DNA from: Lysobacterales bacterium
Lineage (GTDB): Bacteria > Pseudomonadota > Gammaproteobacteria > Xanthomonadales > SZUA-36
DNA length: 49,083 nt
Reading direction: 5' to 3'
NCBI GenBank assembly: GCA_013042835.1
Contig: JABDPJ010000070.1
Location: 1 to 49,083, forward strand
The notes under the pieces: generated by a model
Told to the model about the DNA's origin: nothing
The model's database searches: none
Seen by the model: the letters and a program-made list of their open reading frames with translations, nothing else
Program-made: the position numbers and the translations under genes
Part shown: in pieces, positions 1 to 7,933 of the stretch
How positions within the stretch are numbered: the stretch's first letter is position 1
Layout of the letters: each line of letters starts with the position of its first letter

Positions 1-1167
1 GCTTTGCTGTTCACGGGTGTTGGCGCGGACTTCCATCCCATCAACCGCTGCCGGAATGGTGGAAGTGACGACCTTGTCGCCCACTTCAACCCCGGTACTC
101 ACCAATACGGTCTCATCAGATGTCGAAAGTATCTCAACCGTGCGGATTTCCAGCCGGTTCTGATCATTGATGACATACACCTTGTTGGCGCTGCGCAATG
201 CGAGGCGGGGCAGCACCAGTGCCGCTTTAGTGTTGGCGCTGGCGATATCCGCGTGCACGAACATGCCGACTGCGATGGGTGTGCCATTGTCGGAACCGAT
301 ACCGTAAGGATCCTGAACTTCGGCAATGGCATAGATCAGGCGGGTCTGCTGGTCAACCGAGGCATGGGTGCGGACAATGCGCCCGGTCCAGCTGTGTTCA
401 CGGTTGCCCACGTGCGCGCTGAATTTCACCACCGGGGCGTTGAAAGCATCAGCCATGTAACCCATCGGCAGGTTCAGCTCTTCCAGCTGGACGTCTGTCA
501 GGGGCAGGCGAATTTCGACGGTGTCAGTTGAAAATACACGGCCAAGTGGCGTACCGGCGGTGACGTACTGGCCGATGCCAACATTTTTCTGACGAACCCG
601 GCCGAGGAAAGGCACATTGATCTCTGTGCGTGCGACGTTCAGCCTGGCTTCTTGCAGGTCGGCTTCAGCGGCAGCCAGTTTTGCTTGTGCGTCCAGAACC
701 TGGGGCTTGTTCAGTGCGTAAGGCGTGGGTTCACCTGCATTGCGTTTGTCCAGCCAGTGTTCCTTTTTGATTTTCGCGTTGGCGAGCTCTCTTTCAACGG
801 CGACCTTCGCTTCTGAAACGCGCGCTTCTGCACGAACGACCGCCAATTTATAATTGGTATCGTCTATCTTGACCAGGGTCTCGCCGGGGCTGAACTCGGC
901 GCCTTCAGCAAAAGATTCCGACATTCCGACGATCCTTCCGGAGACCTGGGGAATGAGATCAATCTCGGTCTTGGGGCGAACCTCGCCCTGGGTCTGCACT
1001 GAGATGGTCACCGTGTCTGATTTCACTTCGTCAACATACAGTGATATCAGCCGTTGCGACTCTTCTTTTTTCTCCGGTGCCGGCTTGGCAGCGCTTAGTG
1101 CCTGCACGACTCCAATGCTCACAACGAGGACAAGTACGGGAGCGATGATCTTGAGCAACTTTTTCAC
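1..1167 (-). CDS. RND/HlyD-type efflux periplasmic adaptor subunit (partial, C-terminus beyond window)
   Basis: The minus strand is open from a GTG at 1167 to the window edge, giving 389 codons without a stop. The start is preceded by a GAGAGG Shine-Dalgarno. The N-terminus is a short basic stretch plus hydrophobic segment (signal anchor, residues 1-25). A beta-barrel/lipoyl half, an alpha-helical hairpin rich in Ala/Glu/Lys (about 110-180), and the second lipoyl half with the FLGRVRQKNVGIGQYV region follow, the classical order of membrane fusion proteins. These join an inner-membrane RND pump to an outer-membrane channel. The pump gene would lie to the left, outside the window. Family assignment is confident; the substrate cannot be inferred. 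Confidence 0.88.
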   Translation of the reverse strand, partial: MKKLLKIIAPVLVLVVSIGVVQALSAAKPAPEKKEESQRLISLYVDEVKSDTVTISVQTQGEVRPKTEIDLIPQVSGRIVGMSESFAEGAEFSPGETLVKIDDTNYKLAVVRAEARVSEAKVAVERELANAKIKKEHWLDKRNAGEPTPYALNKPQVLDAQAKLAAAEADLQEARLNVARTEINVPFLGRVRQKNVGIGQYVTAGTPLGRVFSTDTVEIRLPLTDVQLEELNLPMGYMADAFNAPVVKFSAHVGNREHSWTGRIVRTHASVDQQTRLIYAIAEVQDPYGIGSDNGTPIAVGMFVHADIASANTKAALVLPRLALRSANKVYVINDQNRLEIRTVEILSTSDETVLVSTGVEVGDKVVTSTIPAAVDGMEVRANTREQQS

Positions 1168-1218
1168 GGTAAACCTCTCAACTGTTTTCCAGGTCGTAAT
1201 AACCTTTTGTTTCTGTTA

Positions 1219-1236
1219 CGCCCATAAAAATGGGCG
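1219..1236. other. perfect 7-bp hairpin in the 1168-1524 intergenic stretch
   Basis: CGCCCAT, four A residues, then ATGGGCG. It lies 50-70 bases upstream of the efflux adaptor start, in an AT-rich region. It could be part of that gene's leader or an operator; no factor is recognisable. The rest of 1168-1524 holds AT-rich DNA and the possible 5' end of the broken cytochrome gene discussed under the next entry. Confidence 0.35.
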
Positions 1237-1524
1237 GATGTTTCTTTTATCGGCACGTTAATGCGTCTAAAAACACCAGCCCTCGGTAACTATTCAATAT
1301 TAACTAAGACGTTCTTTTATTGTTTTTGGTTACATTTTACTTTTGCCGCTTGCAGAAGAACGACCAATTCTTCAACGACAGGTTTATGAGACCACAAACG
1401 GGATGTCAATGCATGGGCCAAAAGTCAGTGGGTCGGAAGTCATGGAAAGTCCGGGTTCCGGTTTGCCCCGCCGGCATCGGACGACCGCGCTGACGTCGAA
1501 GCCGCCGCAAAACACAACATACTC

Positions 1525-2403
1525 GTGCTGCATGATTTCAAGCACAATACGAACTTTGTCGCCGACAATCAGCCGGTATTGATTGAACCACCGTTAATGG
1601 ATGGTTCTGAATTGCCGCTGATCGCGACCGGCGAAGGCATCCCCATGGAGCAGAATTGCTTTAACTGTCACCCCGGTAAGATCACGCAGTGTTTCCGTGG
1701 CGCCATGTACACGGCGGGCCAGAAGTGCGATGACTGCCATGGCGGCATGCTGGCTACAGGCGGTGAGTTCGTATTGGATACCGGCCTGGTACGGGAACCC
1801 TGGGTGGATGAACCCAAGTGCAGTTCCTGCCACAGCGGCCATGGCAATGACCCGGTTGGAATGCTGGCCTATGATCCGGATGACCCGGCGGCCACTCCCA
1901 TCGAGATGGCGGATTCGCGTTTTGCAGAAAATCCCGGCACCTTGTACCGGAACAGCCTGGATAACCACGCCGGAATTGCCTGCGAGGCCTGTCATGGCAG
2001 TCCCCACGCTATCTGGCCCAACCGGGACCTGAACGCCAACGACAATGTCACCGCAATCCAGTTGCAGGGGCATGCCGGCACCATCAGCGAATGCAGGGTC
2101 TGCCATGAAGCCAACAGCTTCCCCAACGGCACACTGAACGGACCCCACGGTATGCACCCGGTTAATGACCCGAACTGGATCAAGAGCAAGGGCGATTTCT
2201 ACCACGAAGACTTTGTCTGGCTTAACGGCGAAGACCAGTGTGCGGCCTGTCACGGTGCGGATCACCGGGGCACCCGCCTGTCACGCGTCCCGGTCGATCG
2301 CGTATTGAAGGACGCGGACGGTGTGGTCCGCGCCACGCTTGCGGCCGGTGAAATTGTGTCCTGCGGCTTGTGCCACAGCATTGACAAGAGCTTTGAGGGC
2401 TAG
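1525..2403 (+). CDS. multihaem cytochrome c (seven CXXCH), probably 5'-broken
   Basis: The 292-residue product has seven CXXCH haem-attachment motifs, at residues 45, 68, 99, 153, 190, 239 and 280, so it resembles a periplasmic multihaem electron-transfer protein. The only available start (GTG 1525) gives no signal peptide, although c-type cytochromes mature outside the cytoplasm. The same frame is open back to 1390, where it meets a TGA at 1387-1389. Upstream of that TGA the frame continues to an ATG at 1261, encoding a basic then hydrophobic segment ending in a lipobox-like FAAC. The simplest reading is one gene, 1261-2403, interrupted by a nonsense codon. No clear Shine-Dalgarno precedes 1261, so a larger 5' deletion is also possible. 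Confidence 0.7.
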   Translation: MLHDFKHNTNFVADNQPVLIEPPLMDGSELPLIATGEGIPMEQNCFNCHPGKITQCFRGAMYTAGQKCDDCHGGMLATGGEFVLDTGLVREPWVDEPKCSSCHSGHGNDPVGMLAYDPDDPAATPIEMADSRFAENPGTLYRNSLDNHAGIACEACHGSPHAIWPNRDLNANDNVTAIQLQGHAGTISECRVCHEANSFPNGTLNGPHGMHPVNDPNWIKSKGDFYHEDFVWLNGEDQCAACHGADHRGTRLSRVPVDRVLKDADGVVRATLAAGEIVSCGLCHSIDKSFEG

Positions 2404-2450
2404 GCGGCAGTGAACCGGACAGGCTAGCCATATTGTTATGAATGACCCGC

Positions 2451-2477
2451 AAAAAAAAGGGGCCATGACGGCCCCTT
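2451..2477 (-). terminator. intrinsic terminator of ompW
   Basis: Read on the minus strand, AAGGGGCC pairs with GGCCCCTT around a five-base loop (8-bp stem). The stem merges into a run of eight U residues (A-run at 2451-2458 on the plus strand). It lies 19 bases beyond the ompW stop, and also closes off the convergent cytochrome gene. Confidence 0.88.
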
Positions 2478-2495
2478 AAGGTGGAGGAGATAAAA

Positions 2496-3107
2496 CTAGA
2501 AACGGAAACCGATGTGGCCGCCGAAAACCCAGGGATCGATATTGACGTTGCCCAGGCTTGCGCCGTCCAGCCTGGCCTTGGTATCGATATCGAGATAGCG
2601 TACATTGGCATTGAAGAACCAGTCATCATTGAACATCATGTCAAAGCCAATCTCGCCACCCAGGCCCCAGCTGTCGCCCAGCTTGAGGTCAGTACCCTCG
2701 AGTGGACCAGTGGTTTTCTCGCTGGAGAAGGTAGTGTAGTTCAGGCCGATGCCAACATAAGGCTGGAACTGTTCAGTGGGCCGGAAGTGGTATTGCAAAC
2801 TGACGGTAGGCGGTAAATGCTTGGTGCTGCCGACCTTGGTGCCATCCAGCAACTCGATGTCGTGTTTGAAAGGATAGGCTGCCAATACTTCAATGGCCCA
2901 GACATCCGTCATCATGTAGGTCAAATTGATCGTGAAGCTCGTGCCTGGTTCAACCGACACGATGTCGCTGTTATCCGACGCAGGATTAACATAAGAAGCA
3001 CCGGCACGGACCAGCCAGTCACCCGGTTCAAACGCTGTCGCCGTATTTGCCAGGCCAAGCCCCATGGCAATCGCAGCAGACAGTGCAATTTTCATCTTGG
3101 TACGCAT
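2496..3107 (-). CDS. ompW: OmpW family outer membrane protein
   Basis: The 203-residue protein has a typical signal peptide (basic MRTKMK, hydrophobic core, cleavage after ATA around residue 25). The mature protein is rich in alternating beta strands and ends in GFRF, the C-terminal Phe signature recognised by the BAM complex. Strand patterns such as QPYVGIGLNYT and the GGHIGFRF ending are those of the eight-stranded OmpW barrel, a small channel for hydrophobic solutes. Length matches the family (about 200-215). The gene is monocistronic, followed by its own terminator. The substrate is unknown. Confidence 0.9.
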   Translation of the reverse strand: MRTKMKIALSAAIAMGLGLANTATAFEPGDWLVRAGASYVNPASDNSDIVSVEPGTSFTINLTYMMTDVWAIEVLAAYPFKHDIELLDGTKVGSTKHLPPTVSLQYHFRPTEQFQPYVGIGLNYTTFSSEKTTGPLEGTDLKLGDSWGLGGEIGFDMMFNDDWFFNANVRYLDIDTKARLDGASLGNVNIDPWVFGGHIGFRF

Positions 3108-3348
3108 ATTTCAATTACTCCAGAAGGTGGTTGAGGAATCAAAACCGAATATTAGCAAAGCACATCATGCAGGTGTTGACTTGAATCAATAAAAGGAAAA
3201 GATAGGGCGAAACCGTTGCATGATTAAAACAAGTGAATTTCAAGGTTGCGTCCAGGAAATTTGCCGGTATCTTTCGGCAACACCGTTGTTTTGCAATAGA
3301 ATGGCCGTAGTGACGGTCTTGTTTACCGTTCAATCAACAGGAAAAATA

Positions 3349-4035
3349 ATGAAAAAAGTCTCAACCGGGCTGATTGCCCTGATATTGATGGTATGTTCAG
3401 CTGTTGTCATGGCAGCAGACGGCCGCGAAGCAATCCATGAGAGTGCAGAGCTGGTGCAGCCGCTGCTGGTTGGCATGCAGGCGCCGGATTTCACGGTCAG
3501 GGACGTTGAAAACAAGCTATTCGAATTTGATGCGCAGTCGCAGACCAGGCCCGTTGTACTGACGTTTTTCCGTGGTGGGTGGTGTCCCTATTGCAACCTG
3601 CACTTGTCTGAAATGCGGTTTGCAGAAGAACAGCTGAAGAATATGGGTTTCAATATCTGGTTCATCAGTATCGACAAGCCGGACTTACTGCTCGAAAGCC
3701 TCGATGATCCGGGTATTGGTTATACGGTATATTCAGATGCTTCACTGCATGCTACGCGCGCATTCGGACTCGCCTTTCGCGTCGACGATGAACTGAACCA
3801 GCGCTATCTTGGTTACGGCATTGACCTGGAAAGTGCTTCGGGTGAGACACACCATGTGCTGCCGGCTCCGGCCACGTACATCATTGGAACGGACGGCATT
3901 ATCAACTTTGCCTATATCAACCCGGATTACAAGGTCCGCCTGCACCCGGACGTACTGTTGGCGGCGGCGAAGGCTTACAAAGAGAATGCGGACAGCCGCC
4001 TGGTCCGTTCTTACAAGAAGACCTCCAAGAAGTAA
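3349..4035 (+). CDS. secreted AhpC/TSA-type redoxin with CPYC motif
   Basis: The start ATG 3349 is chosen because it follows an AGGA Shine-Dalgarno and opens a clear signal peptide (MKKVSTGLIALILMV..., cleavage near residue 22), giving 228 residues. The thioredoxin-fold redoxin domain has the active site GGWCPYC at residues 77-82, so two cysteines in CxxC spacing rather than a single peroxidatic cysteine. The gene is 24 bases upstream of epmB on the same strand and probably co-transcribed. A periplasmic peroxidase or thiol-disulfide role is likely; the exact substrate cannot be read from sequence. Confidence 0.82.
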   Translation: MKKVSTGLIALILMVCSAVVMAADGREAIHESAELVQPLLVGMQAPDFTVRDVENKLFEFDAQSQTRPVVLTFFRGGWCPYCNLHLSEMRFAEEQLKNMGFNIWFISIDKPDLLLESLDDPGIGYTVYSDASLHATRAFGLAFRVDDELNQRYLGYGIDLESASGETHHVLPAPATYIIGTDGIINFAYINPDYKVRLHPDVLLAAAKAYKENADSRLVRSYKKTSKK

Positions 4036-4059
4036 CCACGTACCCGGAGCCCTGTCATA

Positions 4060-5085
4060 GTGTCATCTGCTACGATATCAACTCCGGTAAGCCTGGCCGC
4101 GCCCGGCAGGCAGCACTGGAAAACCGTTCTGGCAGACTCCTTTCGGGATCCGTATGAACTCTTGAAATATTGTGGGATAGATGTCTCAAGAGTACAGCTG
4201 GTATCGGAGCACGAATTCGCGTTTCGGGTGACCCGGTATTTCGCCTCTCTAATCGAGAAAGGTAACGCGCAAGACCCGCTACTGCTCCAGGTTTTACCGG
4301 GAACACAGGAATTGCAGCGGGTTGAAGGCTACCTGCAGGATGCTGTTGGCGATATACAATTCATGCGGGTGCCCGGCCTGGTTCATAAGTACGCAGGCCG
4401 TGTGCTTCTGACCCTGACAGGAGCATGCGCAATTCATTGCCGCTATTGTTTCAGGCGCCATTTCCCTTATGGCGAGGCCCGCGTTGGCTTCGACCAGGGC
4501 GGCCAGGTGATGAAATACCTGGCCGAGCATGATGATGTGAACGAAGTGATCTTATCCGGTGGCGACCCGTTGATGGTAAGTGACGGCAAATTAGCGGACC
4601 TGGTCGCCAGTCTCAACCGGATTCCGCATATCAAAACCCTGCGTATACACAGCCGCCTGTTATCGGTGTTGCCTGAAAGGGTAACCCGGGACCTGGTTGA
4701 GGTTTTACAGGGATTTGACGGGCAGGTTGTAATGGTCACGCATATCAACCACCCCAATGAGATTTCTGAGCGCAACCAGGCGGCATTCCAGTTGCTGTCA
4801 AAAACGGGCTACCGGCTCTTTAACCAGTCTGTGTTACTCAAGCGCGTCAACGACAGCGCGTCAACGCTGGTCGAGTTGTCGAACCGCCTGTTTGAAAGCC
4901 ACATCACCCCCTACTATCTGCACCGCCTGGACAAGGTGCAGGGCGCAGCGCACTTTGATCTGCCAGGACGGGAATGTGCGCGGATTTACGCGCAGCTACG
5001 CAGTCGTTTGCCCGGTTACCTGCTGCCGGCAATGGTGCAGGACATTCCCGGCCAACCTGCCAAGACGCCCGCCATCGGGGACTAA
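4060..5085 (+). CDS. epmB: EF-P beta-lysylation protein EpmB (lysine 2,3-aminomutase family)
   Basis: A radical SAM/PLP enzyme of 341 residues, the length of E. coli EpmB (342) and shorter than clostridial KamA. The [4Fe-4S] motif CxxxCxxC is at C123, C127 and C130 within CAIHCRYCFRRHFPY, followed by the GGDP SAM-binding motif. YYLHRLDKVQGAAHF near the C-terminus is also characteristic. EpmB converts (S)-alpha-lysine to (R)-beta-lysine, which EpmA attaches to EF-P. Neither efp nor epmA lies in the window. The start is GTG, 24 bases after the redoxin gene. The EF-P paralogue at 13021-13587 is an EfpL with arginine at the tip, so it is not the expected substrate. Confidence 0.92.
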   Translation: MSSATISTPVSLAAPGRQHWKTVLADSFRDPYELLKYCGIDVSRVQLVSEHEFAFRVTRYFASLIEKGNAQDPLLLQVLPGTQELQRVEGYLQDAVGDIQFMRVPGLVHKYAGRVLLTLTGACAIHCRYCFRRHFPYGEARVGFDQGGQVMKYLAEHDDVNEVILSGGDPLMVSDGKLADLVASLNRIPHIKTLRIHSRLLSVLPERVTRDLVEVLQGFDGQVVMVTHINHPNEISERNQAAFQLLSKTGYRLFNQSVLLKRVNDSASTLVELSNRLFESHITPYYLHRLDKVQGAAHFDLPGRECARIYAQLRSRLPGYLLPAMVQDIPGQPAKTPAIGD

Positions 5086-5135
5086 GATCTGCGCCGGGTT
5101 GTGGCGGATAGCTGATTGTCGTCTGTGCCCGGGTA

Positions 5136-6368
5136 TCAGAAATCGGCCGGTGGTGTCTGGCGCCTTCGCGGCGGGTCAAAGAAAACCCCTTCAACGACCC
5201 GCGCCCTGGCCATGACCCGGCTCCATTTCAGCTCTTTCTGATAGTAGATTTCGACCAGGAATTCCTCACCCGGGCGGCCGTGGGGCGCCTTGAGTGTTGC
5301 CAGCGCGATACTGGCCTTGGCTGACGGAGACCAGGTTGCCGATGTCACCGTGCCGGCAAACTTTTTGCCAGTGGTAAAGACATATGAATCCGTGGCCGGT
5401 TTGTTGCCGTTAATGTCAAGTTTCACCAGGTTGTAGCGGTGGCCACGCTGCTTCTCTTCCAGCAGTGCTTTACGGCCATTGAAGTTCGGCTTGTCGAAGT
5501 GGACCAGCCAACCCAGGCCGAGTTCGAATGGTGAGCGGGTATGACTGCTCCGCACGGTCGCGTTTGCATTCAGAAACTCGTGGTTTGCCTGGATAAAACC
5601 GGCCTCAACCCGCAGCATGGCCAGGGCTTCGTCGCCCATGGGCTGAATGCCGTACAGGCGGCCGGCCTCGAACAAACGATCCCACAACAATTCAGCGTAT
5701 TGCGGCTCAATCCATAACTCATAACCCAGGTCACCGGTAAAACCGGTCCGGGAGATCATTAACCCGGTGTTTTCAAGGTCAAAAAATCTGATATCGAAAG
5801 GTTTCATGCTTTCGATGTCTCCAAGCCCCATTTTCTTGAGCACAGCGCAACTGGTCGGACCCTGTAAGGCAAGTGCCGCAACCTCGTGGGTCTCGTCCTC
5901 TACCGCGACGTCAAAGCCCATGGCGTTGGTGAGCAGCCAGTCGAGGTGGCGCTCCTGCGAGCACAGTCGATACCGGTTTTCCCGCAGATGAAAAATGGTG
6001 CCATCATCAACCACCCTGCCATCATCAGCACACCATACTGTATAACCTACGCGGCCAGGTTTTATTTTTTCAACATCCCTGGTAACCAGGCGGTTCAGGT
6101 AGGCCAATGCATCCGCTCCGCTGATGCGGTACTTGGTCATCGGAGTCAGGTCGAAAACCGCGCAGGCATTGCGACAGGCGAAATACTCCATGTCAGCGCT
6201 GGTGTAGGCGCGTGGTGACAGGTAGTCCGCCCAGCGGCCCCATTCCTTGAGGTGATTCAACGGCTCCTGCCGGGAATAAAAAGGGCTCGGAAACACCTTG
6301 GTCCTGTAGTGATCCTTACTCGAGTAATCAATAACGCCGACGGTTTTGTTGCCGCTGATTCGATTCAT
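5136..6368 (-). CDS. GcvT/DmdA-like folate-dependent aminomethyltransferase family protein
   Basis: This 410-residue protein has the folate-binding GcvT fold. Visible family landmarks are a conserved TGFTGDLGYELW segment, a MGDEALAMLRVEAGF segment, and a C-terminal beta-barrel domain with SPFELGLGWLV. Members transfer a one-carbon unit from a methylated amine or sulfur compound to tetrahydrofolate (GcvT, DmdA, and sarcosine or dimethylglycine dehydrogenase C-terminal domains). It is the third gene of a tight operon: its ATG overlaps the TGA of the upstream FAD oxidoreductase gene (ATGA). With the Rieske oxygenase across the divergent promoter, this suggests capture of one-carbon units released by N-demethylation. 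The true substrate is unknown; it is not bona fide gcvT, as no gcvH or gcvP is present. Confidence 0.85.
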   Translation of the reverse strand: MNRISGNKTVGVIDYSSKDHYRTKVFPSPFYSRQEPLNHLKEWGRWADYLSPRAYTSADMEYFACRNACAVFDLTPMTKYRISGADALAYLNRLVTRDVEKIKPGRVGYTVWCADDGRVVDDGTIFHLRENRYRLCSQERHLDWLLTNAMGFDVAVEDETHEVAALALQGPTSCAVLKKMGLGDIESMKPFDIRFFDLENTGLMISRTGFTGDLGYELWIEPQYAELLWDRLFEAGRLYGIQPMGDEALAMLRVEAGFIQANHEFLNANATVRSSHTRSPFELGLGWLVHFDKPNFNGRKALLEEKQRGHRYNLVKLDINGNKPATDSYVFTTGKKFAGTVTSATWSPSAKASIALATLKAPHGRPGEEFLVEIYYQKELKWSRVMARARVVEGVFFDPPRRRQTPPADF

Positions 6369-7933
6369 GGTTGTTGACCTTCAGAACTCTCAAGCGCCAG
6401 TATCGCGCGTGCCGCATTGCGGCCCGCACTGCCCATCACGCCGCCGCCGGGGTGGCTGCCCGCGCCGCACATGAACAGACCGTTGAGCGGGCTTGCATAC
6501 TGTGCCGCACGCGGCACCGGCCTTAACATCATGAACTGGTCCAGGGCCAGCTCACCATGGTGCCAGTGACCGCCGCTGATGCGGAATTCCTTCTCGATAT
6601 CAACCGGTGTCAACAGTTCACAATGAAGGATTTGGTCGCGGATTCCCGGTGCATATTTCGCCAGCGTGTCTATGACCTGCCCGGTAAAGACCGGTTTCCC
6701 GTTGTGCCAGTCAGATTTCAATTGATAAGGAGCATATTGTACGACCGCGGAAAGCACGTGTTGTCCAGCCGGCGCCAGGCTGTCGTCATATAGACTTGGA
6801 ATAGTGATTTCCAGCACTGGCTGCGCCGAGTGTTCACCGTATTTAACGTGATTGAAAGCACGCTCCACGTAGTCCATATCCGGCGCAATCAGCAGCCGGT
6901 CACCCAGCTGGCTTTGGTTCAGCGCTTTGAACTCGGGCGGGCCTTGCAGGGCAAGGTGCAACTTGGCAGCGTTGCCAAAGCTGCGATAATTGTGGATCTT
7001 GCGGACGAAGCCGGCCTCCAGGTTTTTCGCACCCACGAGGTTCAGAAACGTCGTTTTAGGATCTGCGCTGGAAACGACCGTGCCGGCCGTGATGCGCTCT
7101 CCATCCTGCAACTCAACGCCGCCAACCCGGTCACCCTGCAGGAGTACTTTCGTGACTGCCGCAGACGTCCTTATCTTTACGCCAAGCTTCTGCGCGGCAC
7201 TGGCGAGCGCGTCGCTGACCGTACCCATGCCGCCGGCGGGCAAGGCCGTGCCCTGCATGCCGCTCATGCGGTGCAGGGCGCAAAATACGCTGTTGTTGGA
7301 ACGGGGGCCGAGCTTCGCGCCAAGCACGCCTTCCATGCTCAAAGCACCCTTGAGCAGCGGGTTATCAAAATACTCCTGCAGGATGTCATACATATTGATG
7401 CCGGCCATGCGCAGAAACTCACGCATGTCCTTCCTGCCCAGCATGCGGATAGCAAGCGCGGTTTTCGCGAGGCCTATCGTGTCGTCGCGGTTGCCGCTGC
7501 CAACTCTTGGCGGTATGCGGTTGTTCATACGATGGAGCAGGCGGGCAAAGCGACCCATCAAGCGCCGGTACTCCTTCATCGCGGCCTGGTCCTCTGAGCT
7601 GATGTTTGCACCCTGCACTGCGTCTTTGGACATAACCAGGTGGTTGCCGTCTTCAGCCAGCGCCGTGGTTTTCATGTCCTGCTGTGAAAACGACAGGCCG
7701 GCGGTATCCAGCGACAGTTCCTTACGAACGTTTTCATCCAGCATGTAGAGCAGGTGGGCGGCAGCAGACACCTTGAAACCGGGCGCAAACTCGCGCGTGA
7801 TGGCGGCGCCGCCGGGTTGTTCAGCAGCTTCCAGAACCGTAACCTGCCGGCCTGCTCGCGCCAGGTAAGCGGCGCAGACCAGGCCGTTGTGACCAGCGCC
7901 TATGACCACGACGTGATTATTCATGTCAGTCAT
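6365..7933 (-). CDS. PYROXD2/phytoene desaturase-like FAD-dependent oxidoreductase (second copy)
   Basis: A 522-residue protein. The start ATG 7933 is set by a GGAGGG Shine-Dalgarno eight bases upstream; the frame stays open further upstream, but only over the neighbouring gene. The N-terminal Rossmann motif VVVIGAGHNGLVCAAYLARA and the C-terminal HPGGGVMGSAGRNAAR segment are those of phytoene desaturase/PYROXD2-type flavoproteins, which oxidise or isomerise C-C or C-N bonds. It overlaps the previous gene by eight bases (ATGACTGA) and the next by four (ATGA), so the three genes are translationally coupled. It is a diverged paralogue of the neighbouring protein, so the two may form a heteromer or act in consecutive steps (inference). 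No carotenoid genes are nearby. Confidence 0.87.
   Translation of the reverse strand: MTDMNNHVVVIGAGHNGLVCAAYLARAGRQVTVLEAAEQPGGAAITREFAPGFKVSAAAHLLYMLDENVRKELSLDTAGLSFSQQDMKTTALAEDGNHLVMSKDAVQGANISSEDQAAMKEYRRLMGRFARLLHRMNNRIPPRVGSGNRDDTIGLAKTALAIRMLGRKDMREFLRMAGINMYDILQEYFDNPLLKGALSMEGVLGAKLGPRSNNSVFCALHRMSGMQGTALPAGGMGTVSDALASAAQKLGVKIRTSAAVTKVLLQGDRVGGVELQDGERITAGTVVSSADPKTTFLNLVGAKNLEAGFVRKIHNYRSFGNAAKLHLALQGPPEFKALNQSQLGDRLLIAPDMDYVERAFNHVKYGEHSAQPVLEITIPSLYDDSLAPAGQHVLSAVVQYAPYQLKSDWHNGKPVFTGQVIDTLAKYAPGIRDQILHCELLTPVDIEKEFRISGGHWHHGELALDQFMMLRPVPRAAQYASPLNGLFMCGAGSHPGGGVMGSAGRNAARAILALESSEGQQP

Noticed and set aside
1387-1389. TGA in the cytochrome frame as a selenocysteine codon
   Set aside because: No convincing SECIS-like hairpin follows within 40 bases, and the position is just after a signal region rather than in a redox site. 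A nonsense change is simpler.
1594-2265. Open frame of 223 codons on the minus strand
   Set aside because: Lies entirely opposite the CXXCH-rich cytochrome frame and resembles no family; a composition artefact.
6830-7748. Two open frames of over 250 codons on the plus strand
   Set aside because: Both are opposite the second FAD oxidoreductase, which has full family motifs on the minus strand.
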